From: CAVVEC01 sp963747105
GTDB lineage: Bacteria > Acidobacteriota > Terriglobia > Terriglobales > Acidobacteriaceae
Assembly (NCBI GenBank): GCA_963747105.1
Contig: CAVVEC010000008.1
Coordinates: 372,001-436,000, forward strand
Length of the DNA stretch: 64,000 nt
Reading direction: 5' to 3'
How positions within the stretch are numbered: the first letter of the stretch is position 1; the number at the start of each line of letters is the position of its first letter. Positions 18,932 through 28,305 of this stretch are shown here, piece after piece. Under the pieces are notes generated by a model that was not told the origin of the DNA, searched no databases, and saw only the letters and a program-made list of their open reading frames with translations. The position numbers were made by a program, and so were the translations under genes.

Positions 18932-19987
18932 ATGAAAAAGCTTGGCGCATTCTTCTTACTGCTTCTGTTGGGCGGATTGTCTTTAGCGGCCTCCCCGCCT
19001 AGGTTCGATCCCCTCCCCGATCCGGTCTCCGATAACGCGGTGGCGAGCCTGAGAATCCACGGCGTGCTGGTGCTGTTCTCCCTCATGGGTATCGGCCCGA
19101 AGAAGACCTGGGACGCAATCACCAGCGCGTCTTACTCCCTTGACACGGACTCGGGCAAGTGGTCCAACCTGCAGCCGGTGCCCGGACCGGCCGGCCGCAT
19201 CGCCGCCATGGCGGCGGGCGCACGGGATTACGTCTTCGTATTCGGCGGCTACGTGGTAGACGCGCGAGGCTTGGGCATGGCCGTCCCTGATGTCGGGATT
19301 TACCAGCCCAATCACGACCGCTGGTTCCGCGGCGCCGATATCCCCGTGCCAGTGGGCGATTCGGTGGTCGGTGTCTATCGCGACCGTTACATCTATCTGG
19401 TCGGCGGACGCACCAACAATGAGGTAACGCGCAACGTTCAGGTATACGACGCGCAGAAAAACAAATGGTCGCAAGCCACCCCAATTGCTGGTACGCCGGT
19501 GTTCGGCCACGCCGGCTCGCTGGTCGGAGACACCATCGTCTACGTGGATGGAGCCTACCGGAACCCTTCCGGAAACACGCCAAAGTACGTTGCCTCGGAG
19601 GAATGCTGGATGGGTAAAATCGATCATCACGATCTGAAAAAGATCCAGTGGACGAAGCTGCCGAATCATCCGGGGCCGGCGCACTATCGCATCGCGGCCG
19701 GCGAGTCGGAGCGAGAACAGAAGATCTACTTCACCGGCGGGACTGACAATCCGTACGACTTCAACGGCATCGGCTATAACGGAAAGCCTTCCGAACCGTC
19801 TCCCGTGACCTTTGCCTTCAACCTTCGCACCGCAAAGTGGGAAACGATGAACGAGAACACCCCGGACCCGACCATGGATCATCGCGGATTGCTGGCCACG
19901 TATGATGGCCTGGCGCTGATCGGCGGGATGGAAAAAGGACAGCAGGTGACTCCCCGAGTGACGCTATTGCCAATGCGGGCGAAATAG
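18932..19987 (+). CDS. Secreted kelch-repeat protein
   Basis: The ATG at 18932 is chosen because it starts a clear signal peptide (KKLGAFFLLLLLGGLSLAA); the same frame is open upstream but overlaps the DinB gene. The 351-residue product has kelch-like blades (YVFVFGGYVVDARG, YIYLVGGRTNNEV, KIYFTGGTDNPYDFNG, ALIGGM) typical of galactose-oxidase or N-acetylneuraminate-epimerase-like beta-propellers. It is probably periplasmic or extracellular. The ligand is unknown. Confidence 0.82.
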   Translation: MKKLGAFFLLLLLGGLSLAASPPRFDPLPDPVSDNAVASLRIHGVLVLFSLMGIGPKKTWDAITSASYSLDTDSGKWSNLQPVPGPAGRIAAMAAGARDYVFVFGGYVVDARGLGMAVPDVGIYQPNHDRWFRGADIPVPVGDSVVGVYRDRYIYLVGGRTNNEVTRNVQVYDAQKNKWSQATPIAGTPVFGHAGSLVGDTIVYVDGAYRNPSGNTPKYVASEECWMGKIDHHDLKKIQWTKLPNHPGPAHYRIAAGESEREQKIYFTGGTDNPYDFNGIGYNGKPSEPSPVTFAFNLRTAKWETMNENTPDPTMDHRGLLATYDGLALIGGMEKGQQVTPRVTLLPMRAK

Positions 19988-20084
19988 CCAGCGTAGGGTT
20001 GAGTTCCGGAAAACACTGTCATCCGCTTCTTGACAGGCCGGCATCCGCCGAGTAAGCTGCCCGGGAAGGGTTTGGGGGCTTTGT

Positions 20085-20366
20085 ATGAAGCGGTGGCGCT
20101 GGGGGCTTCTTTTCTTCGAGCTGTTCTTGTTCGCCCTGATTCTGATCCTGCCCCAGGTTGACCTGCCCGATTTCACGTTTCATAACGGTACGGCTCCGGT
20201 CGTCGCTAAGGCACGCATTTCTCCCGTGCCGGTGCGTGCCATGTCAGCCTCTCTACACACACCTGCTCCAGGACACGTTGTTTGCGGGACAGTGAATCCG
20301 ACGGTGGTCGCGGTCTCACCCAGTTCCGATTCTCGTCTCTCCTTGTTATGTACGCTGATCTGCTAA
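20085..20366 (+). CDS. Hypothetical protein with one membrane segment
   Basis: A 93-residue frame starts with ATG at 20085 and has a positive N-terminus and a hydrophobic segment (LLFFELFLFALILILP) that could be a signal anchor. The rest has no recognisable feature. There is no strong ribosome binding site, so it may not be translated. Confidence 0.4.
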   Translation: MKRWRWGLLFFELFLFALILILPQVDLPDFTFHNGTAPVVAKARISPVPVRAMSASLHTPAPGHVVCGTVNPTVVAVSPSSDSRLSLLCTLIC

Positions 20367-20626
20367 ACCTCCCGACTTTCCTGGCTTGATTCTTCCATTT
20401 TGTTTTGTTGCCGAAAAGTTTGCTCCGTGCGGGCGTGCTCGCCAACTGAGGGGTGCGCGGAGCACTCGGGGCAACCGAACCGGTTGAGGGTTCCACTGAG
20501 GTCTGGAGTGGAACAACTTGGCCCCTATGCTGGTGCCTCCGTCCCCAACTGTTGAGCGGTTGCCCCGTTTTCAAACAAATGAGCGATGGTCATCGTGCAA
20601 TTGCGGTTGGCGGTTTCCGAAGTTAC

Positions 20627-20703
20627 GCGGGAGTAGCATTGTTTGGCAATGCGCCGGGTTTCCAACCCGGAGAAGGCGGTTCGACCCCGTCCCTCCCGCT
20701 CCA
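20627..20703 (+). tRNA. tRNA-Gly (anticodon UCC), one extra base
   Basis: Acceptor arms GCGGGAG and CTCCCGC pair over 7 bp. The D stem is GCAT/ATGC, the anticodon stem CCGGG/CCCGG surrounds a TTTCCAA loop (anticodon TCC), and the T stem is GGCGG/CCGTC around TTCGACC; CCA is encoded. One C too many lies between the T stem and the 3' acceptor strand, in a CCC run, which would be corrected by removing a single base. Confidence 0.85.
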
Positions 20704-20726
20704 GTTCCACAGTCCGGCGGCAATGG

Positions 20727-22892
20727 TTATCTTGCTCGCGCCAGGACCAGGGTTACGTCGTCCGGTTGTTCGTTGGCGCCAATCCAGTCATCCACGGCCG
20801 CGGTAACAATCTCGGTGATGCGCGCCAGCGGCAAATCTCGATTTTCGCGCAACAGTTCGATCAGCCGCTGCTCTCCGAATTCGCCAAAATCATTTTCCGG
20901 TTCGGTGACGCCGTCGCTATAGGCCAGAAATACCTCGCCCGGCCGAAGCGGAACCGAGCCTTCTTCGTAACTCTGGTGATCAAACAGCCCCACTACCGTC
21001 CCGCCACAATCCAGCCGCCGGATGCTGCCGTCTTTGCTCATGATAATCGGCGGCAGGTGCCCGCCATTGCTGTACGTTAGTTTCCGTTGCGCCCCGTTGT
21101 AGATCGCCAGAAACAAAGTTGCGTACTTCTCCGGGGGGGTGCTCTCGAAAAGTTGATGATTCAACAGAGAAAGCAAGGCGCCGGGCGTAACCCCATTGGC
21201 TGGCGAATCCGAATCCATCAACGTGCCCGACCGCAGCCCCACGCCCACGGGCTCGCCCAGGATGGGAGTACTCTCCAGACTATACGCGCGCACTGCCGAG
21301 TGAATGGTCGCCATGAGCAGCGCCGCGGAAATTCCCTTTCCGCTGATGTCGCCTACCGCCAGGATCATCCGTTCCGGGCCCAGAGTCAGGAAATCATAAT
21401 AGTCGCCGCTTACGGTACGCGCCGGCAGGCAGAAGCCGTGAACCTCCAGCGAGGCCAGTTGTGAAATCTCCCGGGGAAATAGTTGCGCCTGCACTTCCTG
21501 TGCGATCACCAGTTCGTTTTCCAGCCGCTGCTTTTCTTTTTGCTCCTCGATCAGCTTTTCCAGCGACGCGGTCATCGAGTTAAAGGAATTGGCCAAGGTC
21601 GCGACCTGGTCATTGGATTTCACTGGAATGCGATGGCTGAAGTCACCGCGGTTGATGTGCTTGGTGCCGTCGTAAAGCTGGGCCACCGCACCGGTTACGG
21701 TGCGGGTCAGGCGGGTGCCGATCAACAGAGCCGCGACTTCAATGACCGCAAAAATCACAAGGGCCACGAGCAGAGCAAATTCCGCCGCAGGCGCAAAGTC
21801 CCCCTGGGCGGCAAATAATTCTTCATACAGCTTGGAAACCCGGGTTTGCACGCTGATGCCGCTCGGGTTGGATGTGTTACCTGTATCCCAATCGACCACA
21901 GACACGGAAGTTCCAAACAGCACTTGAGGGTCGAACCGGCGGCTGGGAGGCGGGATGGTGCCCGCGGTCAAGGTCGGGGTTGCTTTGCTCGTGTCGAGAA
22001 CAAATGTTTGTCCTTTGCCAGTTTCCAGCGCGAACCCACTGGAGGGGAGCTCGGAGGACGCTTTGTCGCCTCCTCCCTGCGAGGAACCGGGCCGCGACAG
22101 AGTCAGCCCCTCATACAGGGTCACTTCACCGAAATTCGCGGCCAGCCGCTGCAGCAGGCGCTGATCCAGCGGCTCGCTGGAGACGACGGACAGAGTCTTG
22201 CCGCTTACAGGAACCTTCTCCATCACCCGCAGAAAGAGCTTATCGTGATCACGGACCACGTCCCGGAACGAGCTCTTGAGATGGGATGGGAGCATCGGCG
22301 GCGAAGAGGCCACTCCTGGCGGAGAACTGTTCAGAACCAGGTTCTGGTTCAGCCAAACGCAGATTTGGCGGTCCGCCCACTCCTTGTCCGCCTGTTGCAG
22401 GCTCTCGATCGCCGCCGTGTCACTACTCGCGCCTCGGCGCATCGAGGACGCCAGATGATGGGCAATCGCGGCGTTGGCAGCATCAAGGCTATTTAGTTGA
22501 GAATCAAGCGCGCTGGTCACGATGAACGTAGCAAACTGGCCGGCAAATAAATAAAAAGAAAGCAGCGTCAGCGCCACCAGCATGACCACTGGAATTACGC
22601 CGATGAAAACGTAGGTGACGATCAGCCGGTTGCGCAGCCGCCACAGCATCTTGGCCTTCAGCCAGCGGAACGCCAGAACCGAAAAAAGGACGGCGACAAT
22701 AAACGTTAAGAAACTGACCCATCCGCCCAGACCCTGGCCCCAGGAAAGCTTAAGCGCCGCCATTAACTTCTGCAGCACAGACAACAGCAAATCCAGGCCC
22801 AGGAGATACCACGCGATCAGCGCTACTTTGCCGGTGGGCCAGAGACCGGCATGGGTCAGCCGCAGACGGAGATTACGGTAGAACAGCTTCAT
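20727..22892 (-). CDS. Membrane PP2C-type phosphatase with HAMP domain (RsbU-like)
   Basis: The 721-residue protein has membrane helices near residues 20-45, 55-80 and 90-120, an extracytoplasmic sensor region, a further membrane helix near 380-400, a HAMP linker (RLTRTVTGAVAQLYDG to DQVATLANSFNSM) and a C-terminal SpoIIE/PP2C domain (residues ~480-715) with metal motifs VSGDYYDF, AVGDISGKGISAAL and LAYSDGVTEPEN. Such proteins dephosphorylate anti-sigma antagonists in partner-switching stress pathways; no partner gene lies nearby. Complete. Confidence 0.92.
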   Translation of the reverse strand: MKLFYRNLRLRLTHAGLWPTGKVALIAWYLLGLDLLLSVLQKLMAALKLSWGQGLGGWVSFLTFIVAVLFSVLAFRWLKAKMLWRLRNRLIVTYVFIGVIPVVMLVALTLLSFYLFAGQFATFIVTSALDSQLNSLDAANAAIAHHLASSMRRGASSDTAAIESLQQADKEWADRQICVWLNQNLVLNSSPPGVASSPPMLPSHLKSSFRDVVRDHDKLFLRVMEKVPVSGKTLSVVSSEPLDQRLLQRLAANFGEVTLYEGLTLSRPGSSQGGGDKASSELPSSGFALETGKGQTFVLDTSKATPTLTAGTIPPPSRRFDPQVLFGTSVSVVDWDTGNTSNPSGISVQTRVSKLYEELFAAQGDFAPAAEFALLVALVIFAVIEVAALLIGTRLTRTVTGAVAQLYDGTKHINRGDFSHRIPVKSNDQVATLANSFNSMTASLEKLIEEQKEKQRLENELVIAQEVQAQLFPREISQLASLEVHGFCLPARTVSGDYYDFLTLGPERMILAVGDISGKGISAALLMATIHSAVRAYSLESTPILGEPVGVGLRSGTLMDSDSPANGVTPGALLSLLNHQLFESTPPEKYATLFLAIYNGAQRKLTYSNGGHLPPIIMSKDGSIRRLDCGGTVVGLFDHQSYEEGSVPLRPGEVFLAYSDGVTEPENDFGEFGEQRLIELLRENRDLPLARITEIVTAAVDDWIGANEQPDDVTLVLARAR

Positions 22893-22926
22893 GACCTGGC
22901 GCCTTGTTGAAAAAATCCTGTCTTGT

Positions 22927-23017
22927 TGTCGTCCCGAGCCTAGCGAGGGATCTGCAGCTCTTCACAATCCCAAGAAAAACCGCAGATTCCTCGTCGCTCT
23001 CGCTCCTCGGAATGACA
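22927..23017. repeat. Dispersed TGTC..CCGAG / CTCGGAATGACA element
   Basis: The element begins TGTCGTCCCGAG and ends CTCGGAATGACA, with inner inverted parts GGGATCTGC...GCAGATTCC. A relative lies at 58217-58364 inside the 23S gene and another at 59164-59302 in the rRNA spacer. It is upstream of the PP2C phosphatase gene. Confidence 0.7.
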
Positions 23018-23134
23018 AGACTTTAGGGTTTCAACACCCTCCTAAGGTCGAATTATAGATGGAGAGGCAGGCCTCGGCGTCGCTGTCAGGAATCTGGGGT
23101 TCAGGAGTCAGGCATCAGGCCTGAAGCCCCTCTT

Positions 23135-23335
23135 TCAGATCTCCGGATAGAAATCGAAGAACGCCTCCAGGCTGGTCTTCAACTGTTTCTCGATATCGTC
23201 TTTACTTCCTTCGAGCACGTGCATCGTAACCTGGGCCTCGCGCCCGTTCCTCAGCTTGAGGGTTGCATCTCCCACTTCCGCAACTTCGTCGGATGGCAGC
23301 AATCGCAATCCGTAAACCAATGTCAGATTTGCCAT
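23135..23335 (-). CDS. Small conserved-looking hypothetical protein
   Basis: The 66-residue frame starts at an ATG (23335) with a properly placed GGGAGG-like site just upstream on the minus strand (the plus strand reads CCTCCC nearby). The composition is balanced and acidic at the C-terminus (DDIEKQLKTSLEAFFDFYPE). No motif is recognised. Convergent or divergent neighbours give no hint of role. Confidence 0.6.
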   Translation of the reverse strand: MANLTLVYGLRLLPSDEVAEVGDATLKLRNGREAQVTMHVLEGSKDDIEKQLKTSLEAFFDFYPEI

Positions 23336-23454
23336 GGGAGAATCTTACCTCCCTCAACGGGTGAGCGCGGCGCAGCATCCATGTCCCGAGCTCGAACCCT
23401 TGACGCGCGCTAGCGCCCTCCGCACTTTAGGAATTTTTCGTTTAGAATGCCCTC

Positions 23455-24198
23455 GTGCTCCCAAATAGATTGGTTCTCCTGATCGGCATCAGCGTGGCGC
23501 AGTTGGCCCTCGCGCAGCAGCCCTCGCAGCCGCAGGTCAAGGTCAATGTGCTGAATGTCTGCACCCCATCGCCCGAGGAGCAAAAAGAGATCGCATCCGC
23601 GCTCGACCAAATTCCCAAGCAACCGCTGTTCAGCCCGGATTTTGAAGTTGACCGGGGGCGCTCCACCCTCGAGCAGCGCCCGGATTTTCTCAGGACAGGC
23701 GCCAGCGCCCAATTCTCATCCGACTCTGGAACCGCCGCCTGGGTCCGCATCCGGCGTGAGTTTTCTGTGCAGGCCCTGTTTGCAACCGTGCAGTACTCGT
23801 TCAGCCAAGACCCGACAAATATGGTGGAAACCCTGGCGTTTCACGTGCGCGATCCCAAGGACCTGCTGCAAGTTTCCATTGAAGACAGTGCTTCAGCGGT
23901 GACCACAGCGGCGGCGATGCTGGGCACAAACACGCCCGCCAGCCGGATCCACTTGGAGCGTTTCGGAAAATCGTCAATTGTGCTGGCTCGCTGTTCAGCT
24001 TCGGAAGACAAGCCAGCGCCCGACCAAAGCGCCTATGAACCGCTGTTCCGGAGCGCGTCGGCCATTGTAGCCAACTATCGCGCTCTCCTGGGCGCGGGCC
24101 ACACGGTGCCGGAGGAATTGACAAGAGTTGCCTCTGTGGGAGCAAGCAAATCGAAGCCTAAGAGCGCGGCGAAGAAGCCGGCCTCGGGAAATCGGTGA
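23455..24198 (+). CDS. Secreted hypothetical protein
   Basis: The GTG at 23455 starts a 247-residue protein with a signal peptide (LVLLIGISVAQLALAQ). The mature part has a mixed alpha/beta sequence with two cysteines and a basic C-terminal tail (KSKPKSAAKKPASG). I do not recognise the family. It precedes trxB by 123 bp on the same strand. Confidence 0.6.
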   Translation: MLPNRLVLLIGISVAQLALAQQPSQPQVKVNVLNVCTPSPEEQKEIASALDQIPKQPLFSPDFEVDRGRSTLEQRPDFLRTGASAQFSSDSGTAAWVRIRREFSVQALFATVQYSFSQDPTNMVETLAFHVRDPKDLLQVSIEDSASAVTTAAAMLGTNTPASRIHLERFGKSSIVLARCSASEDKPAPDQSAYEPLFRSASAIVANYRALLGAGHTVPEELTRVASVGASKSKPKSAAKKPASGNR

Positions 24199-24321
24199 AC
24201 TTTGTCCCTTCGGTAAAATATCCGCGCCCCCTTCGGCTAGGGAGTTTCGTCCGGCCACACGAGTGCAACTGTACCTGAGGCTGAACCCAAATCGTGAGAT
24301 CCGCAATCTAAACTGATTCCT

Positions 24322-25254
24322 ATGGAAGATATTCGCAACGTCGTGATCATTGGTTCCGGCTGTGCCGGGCACACTGCAGCGCTATACACCGCCCGCGCCA
24401 ACCTGAAGCCGCTGGTATTCGAGGGCCGCGAACCGGGCGGCCAGCTTTCGCTCACTACCTTGGTGGAAAACTTCCCCGGCTTCCCCGAAGGCATACAAGG
24501 GCCCGAACTGATCGAGAACATGCGCAAGCAAGCTTCACGCTTCGGCGCGGAATATAAGCACGGGCATGTGACCAGCGTGGACCTCAGCCAGCGTCCGTTC
24601 AAGCTTCACATCAGCCACGAAGTCATTCACACCCGCTCGTTGATCATCGCCAGTGGCGCGTCGGCGCGGTGGCTTGGGTTGCCCCACGAGCAGCAGCTTA
24701 TCGGGCACGGTGTGTCGTCCTGTGCGACTTGTGATGGGTTCTTTTTTTCGGGGAAAGAGATCGTCGTGATCGGCGGCGGCGATTCCGCTATGGAAGAGGC
24801 GATCTTCCTGACTCGCTTTGCCACCAAGGTGACGGTCATCCATCGCCGCGACCAGTTCCGCGCCTCCAAAATCATGCTGGAACGCGCCCAGCGCAACGAG
24901 AAGATTCACTTTCTGACCAACACTGTGGTGGAAGACGTGTATGACGCTCCCCAGAAAGAAGTTACCGGGTTGAAGCTTCGCAATTTGAAGACCCACGACG
25001 TCTGGGACTTCCCCACCAGCGCCATGTTTCTGGGCATTGGCCACATCCCCAACGCCAAAATGTTTGAAGGCCAACTCGACATGGATCAGGACGGCTATCT
25101 GAAGACTCACAACAACGTTTTCACCAAAGTTCACGGCGTCTACGCCTGCGGAGACGTCCAAGACCGCCGCTATCGCCAGGCGGTTACCGCCGCCGGCACC
25201 GGATGCATGGCGGCGTTGGAAGTAGAGAGGTTCTTGGAAAAGCAAGAAGAGTAG
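24322..25254 (+). CDS. trxB: Thioredoxin reductase
   Basis: This 310-residue flavoprotein reduces thioredoxin with NADPH. It has the FAD-binding GSGCAGHTAALYTARA (residues ~12-27), the redox pair CATC in SSCATCDGFFF (~135-145), the NADPH site VIGGGDSAMEEA, and the C-terminal FAD motif GVYACGDVQDRRYRQA. Length and motif order are those of the low-molecular-weight TrxB class. In the first motif a Cys replaces the usual Pro (GSGPAG to GSGCAG), which is a known variant in related sequences. Confidence 0.93.
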   Translation: MEDIRNVVIIGSGCAGHTAALYTARANLKPLVFEGREPGGQLSLTTLVENFPGFPEGIQGPELIENMRKQASRFGAEYKHGHVTSVDLSQRPFKLHISHEVIHTRSLIIASGASARWLGLPHEQQLIGHGVSSCATCDGFFFSGKEIVVIGGGDSAMEEAIFLTRFATKVTVIHRRDQFRASKIMLERAQRNEKIHFLTNTVVEDVYDAPQKEVTGLKLRNLKTHDVWDFPTSAMFLGIGHIPNAKMFEGQLDMDQDGYLKTHNNVFTKVHGVYACGDVQDRRYRQAVTAAGTGCMAALEVERFLEKQEE

Positions 25255-25283
25255 CCAGAAGCCAGTAGCTAGGAGATCACTTT

Positions 25284-25547
25284 ATGCCGCAAACGACTTG
25301 TCCGCACGTCAAAGAAATCCGCCACGTGACTCCGTCCGGCAAAGGCTGCAAGGAGTGCCTGGAAATGGGCGACACCTGGGTCCATCTCAGAGAATGCCTG
25401 ATCTGTGGTCACGTCGGCTGCTGTGATTCGTCCAAGAACAAGCACGCCACCAAGCACTTTCATCAGACTAAGCATCCCATCATGCAGTCGTTCGAACCGG
25501 GTGAGAACTGGCGCTGGTGCTACGTGGACGAAATTTTCCTGCCTTAG
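25284..25547 (+). CDS. UBP-type zinc finger protein
   Basis: The 87-residue product is almost entirely a ZnF-UBP domain: cysteines and histidines in CPHVKEI, GCKECLEMGDTWVHLRECL, CGHVGCCDSSKNKHATKH and HPIM. In eukaryotes this fold binds the ubiquitin C-terminus; stand-alone bacterial members are common in Actinobacteria and Acidobacteria and their role is unknown. An AGGAG 10 nt upstream supports the ATG. Confidence 0.88.
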   Translation: MPQTTCPHVKEIRHVTPSGKGCKECLEMGDTWVHLRECLICGHVGCCDSSKNKHATKHFHQTKHPIMQSFEPGENWRWCYVDEIFLP

Positions 25548-25674
25548 CGGCATCAGCATTGATCTGCGCAATCTGCGGCGATTTGCCCCGGTTTGTGATA
25601 CAAATTCCTGTGGTCTTCTTGATGCACCTCGAAGGCGCTCAAAATTCCATCTTCTATCTGTGCGCGGGCATCCC

Positions 25675-26601
25675 GTGCTGAGGGCGATCTTCATCTCTCT
25701 TTCCGAGAGCCGCTGGCTGCGCGGTGTGGCCGAGCGTTCCTCGATCGGCCAGAAGTTCTCCAGCCGCTTTGTCGCCGGCACTCAGGTGGAAGACGTGCTG
25801 CGAGCCACCAAGGCGGTCAACCAGGCTGGCCTCAGCGTCTCCATCGACAACCTCGGCGAGAACGTTACCAATGCCGATGAAGCCCGCGCCAGCGCCCAAC
25901 TCTATCACCAATTGCTGGACGACATTGCCGCTCAGCAACTGAACGCCAACATCAGCTTGAAGCTTACTCACATGGGGCTGGACGTGGACGAAAAACTTGC
26001 CCGCGAGCAGGTCTCGAGTCTGGTGGCAAAAGCCGCCGCCATGAATCCACCCAACTTTGTCCGCGTGGATATGGAAGGCTCACCCTACACCCAGCGCACC
26101 CTCGACTTCGTCCACGAATTGCACCGCGTTCCTGCCAATCGGGGATGTGTAGGAGCCGTCATCCAATCCTATATGCGGCGGGCTGAGAGCGACATTGAGA
26201 AGTTGCTGGCGGAAGGTATCCGCATCCGCCTGTGCAAGGGCGCCTACAAAGAGCCCCCCGAGATTGCGTTTCAGAAGAAGTCGGAAGTGGATGCTAACTA
26301 CGTCAGGCTGATGAAGATCTTAATGAAGAGCACGATTTATCATGGCCTCGCCACGCACGACGAGAATATTATCAACCAGGCGAAAGCCTTCGCTCTCAGT
26401 GAAAAAATCCCTCGCGATGCCTTTGAATTTCAGATGCTCAACGGCATCCGCCGCGACCTGCAGCAGAGCCTGGTGCAGAACGGATGGCGCATGCGGGTCT
26501 ACATCCCGTTCGGCAGCGAGTGGTATCCCTACCTGATGCGCCGCCTTGCGGAACGCCCGGCGAATGTGCTGTTCATCGCGAAGAACTTGCTGCGCAAGTA
26601 A
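25675..26601 (+). CDS. Proline dehydrogenase (monofunctional)
   Basis: The ~308-residue product from the GTG at 25675 has the FAD-dependent PRODH barrel: VSIDNLGENV, NISLKLTHMGLD, VRVDMEGSPYT, VIQSYMRRAESDI, IRLCKGAYKEP and the C-terminal VYIPFGSEWYPYLMRRLAERP. It oxidises proline to pyrroline-5-carboxylate and passes electrons to the respiratory chain. The frame is open upstream to 25405 but overlaps the zinc-finger gene and lacks family sequence, so the later start is preferred. The start codon is the least certain point. Confidence 0.9.
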   Translation: MLRAIFISLSESRWLRGVAERSSIGQKFSSRFVAGTQVEDVLRATKAVNQAGLSVSIDNLGENVTNADEARASAQLYHQLLDDIAAQQLNANISLKLTHMGLDVDEKLAREQVSSLVAKAAAMNPPNFVRVDMEGSPYTQRTLDFVHELHRVPANRGCVGAVIQSYMRRAESDIEKLLAEGIRIRLCKGAYKEPPEIAFQKKSEVDANYVRLMKILMKSTIYHGLATHDENIINQAKAFALSEKIPRDAFEFQMLNGIRRDLQQSLVQNGWRMRVYIPFGSEWYPYLMRRLAERPANVLFIAKNLLRK

Positions 26602-26630
26602 GCCTCATTTGCTCACGTCACGGCGCCCGC

Positions 26631-28115
26631 TCAATTCTCGCTCGGCAAGCCGATTCGCCTCAGCAAATCGCGGTACCCCGGCTCGTTGTGCAGGCTATCG
26701 AATGCGGGAAAGTTCTGGACCGACAGAATCCACTCGTCATGCCGGTCGTAGGCGGTTTTCAGATAGCGTAAAGATTCGTTCTTGTCGTCGAGCAAAGCGT
26801 AGGTTTGAGCCATAATCGTGGGCGGGACCAATTTCTGGGCGTAATACTTCTTTTGCGCCGCCAGCATGTGCAGGAACATCTGTCTGGCGTCGCCGGTGGC
26901 AAAGCCTTTCTCGGCGGCCGTCGTGACTGCCAGGGCGACGTTATCGCGCAGCAACTGCGCGTCTTCTCTCGATTCGAGCAGGAAATCCGGGTAATCGGCT
27001 TCGGCCAGATAGAAGGTTTTCAGATACAGATGCGGAGAGCGAAACGCCGGATCTGTGGCTTCCATCTGCCTCAACAGCCCGATGCCCTCGTCGCGGCGGC
27101 CTGCCTGGAAGAGAACGTCACCCTTGTCCGCGAGAATTGAGGTAGAAGTGGGATCGAGCGCCTGCGCCCGCTCGATTTCGGCGAGCGATTCGGGCATCCG
27201 GCGCAGCGTCAGCAGATAAGTGGCGTACCAGTGGTGAGCCACGGCGTTGTTTGGATCAAGGTCAATGGAGCGCCGGAATTCCGCATCCGCGGCGGCCACA
27301 TCCCACTTCCCGTAGAACAAGACGAAGGCCAGCGAGGCGTGGGCGGAGGAGGACTGATCGTCGAGTTCAACCGCTTTTTTCGCCGCGGCGAAGGCGCGTG
27401 CATAGGCTTCGTCGGCGGGCATCCTGGTGTATTCCCGTAACAGGTTGTAACAATCTGCGAGTCCTACATAAGCCGCCGCATAACTGGGATCGCGCACAAT
27501 GGCCTGCGTGAAGTAATCTACGGCTTTGTTCAGGTCGTCTGGCGTTCTCTTGTTCCAGTAATACCTTCCCCTGAGGTAAAGCTGCTCGGCTTCGGGACTA
27601 TGCGCAGGGGACGAGGCCTGCACTACTCCGCGTGACGAGCCCTGTGAACTGGTTGCCGTATTTGTGCCGGGGTTGAGGTTCGCGTTCCGACGATAGAGCA
27701 TCAGAGCCAAGGCGGCCACGATGATCAGGCCCACTGGCACCAACCAGCCGGCATTCTTATGCCCGGCATCGCCATGACTGGCATGCCGGACGCCGGAAGG
27801 TTTGGGCAGTGTTTCTAGTGGAGCGGCGCAGGGGGACGCCGGGATCACAGGGGATGTTTGCCCGCTTACGACCTTGAGGCTCGCGCTTGCACCCTCCGCC
27901 AAAGCCGCTCCGGCATTGCGAGGCGTTGCCAGCCAGGCAGACAGTTCGTCCGCGTAGGCGTAAACCCGCCCTTTGGTTCCCGGCAAGCGATGGACGGGCA
28001 GGCCGAGTTCCTTTTCCCAACGATTGACCGTGCGCTCGTCCCGGCCAAAGAAGGCTGCGATCTCTTTCCAGGAATCGAGGCGCTGACGGCTGATTGACGC
28101 GTTGCTCCCCACCAT
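26631..28115 (-). CDS. HTH plus TPR membrane protein
   Basis: The 494-residue protein begins with a MerR/excisionase-like helix-turn-helix (SWKEIAAFFGRDERTVNRWE, then RVYAYADELSAWL), has one membrane helix (VGLIIVAALALMLY, ~residue 130) and a C-terminal series of about six TPR repeats (DDLNKAVDYFTQAIVRDPSYAAAYVGLADCY and similar). This layout is common in Acidobacteriota and may couple DNA binding to an envelope cue, but no target is known. It is divergent from the S74 surface-protein gene at 28303. Confidence 0.82.
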   Translation of the reverse strand: MVGSNASISRQRLDSWKEIAAFFGRDERTVNRWEKELGLPVHRLPGTKGRVYAYADELSAWLATPRNAGAALAEGASASLKVVSGQTSPVIPASPCAAPLETLPKPSGVRHASHGDAGHKNAGWLVPVGLIIVAALALMLYRRNANLNPGTNTATSSQGSSRGVVQASSPAHSPEAEQLYLRGRYYWNKRTPDDLNKAVDYFTQAIVRDPSYAAAYVGLADCYNLLREYTRMPADEAYARAFAAAKKAVELDDQSSSAHASLAFVLFYGKWDVAAADAEFRRSIDLDPNNAVAHHWYATYLLTLRRMPESLAEIERAQALDPTSTSILADKGDVLFQAGRRDEGIGLLRQMEATDPAFRSPHLYLKTFYLAEADYPDFLLESREDAQLLRDNVALAVTTAAEKGFATGDARQMFLHMLAAQKKYYAQKLVPPTIMAQTYALLDDKNESLRYLKTAYDRHDEWILSVQNFPAFDSLHNEPGYRDLLRRIGLPSEN

Positions 28116-28289
28116 AATGTCGCGAAGTGTCAGATTCTGTCAGGTAATGCCTGTTGCAGGTTGGGGAAGGGCTACTCATTATATGGCCGGGTGGGGGTAT
28201 CGGGGAAGGCCTGTTCACAATTTTTCAGGTTTCTCGCAACTGCCGCAGATCCAAACGGGCAGGCAAGTGGGCGTGGCTGGGCAAGCCAC

Positions 28290-28305
28290 AAGGAGACTTC
28301 AGGTG
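28290..28305 (+). promoter_or_regulatory. Ribosome binding site that fixes the S74 gene start
   Basis: AAGGAG at 28290-28295 lies 7 nt before the GTG at 28303. Without it the frame would be read from a TTG about 200 bp upstream, with no signal peptide at the N-terminus. Confidence 0.7.
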
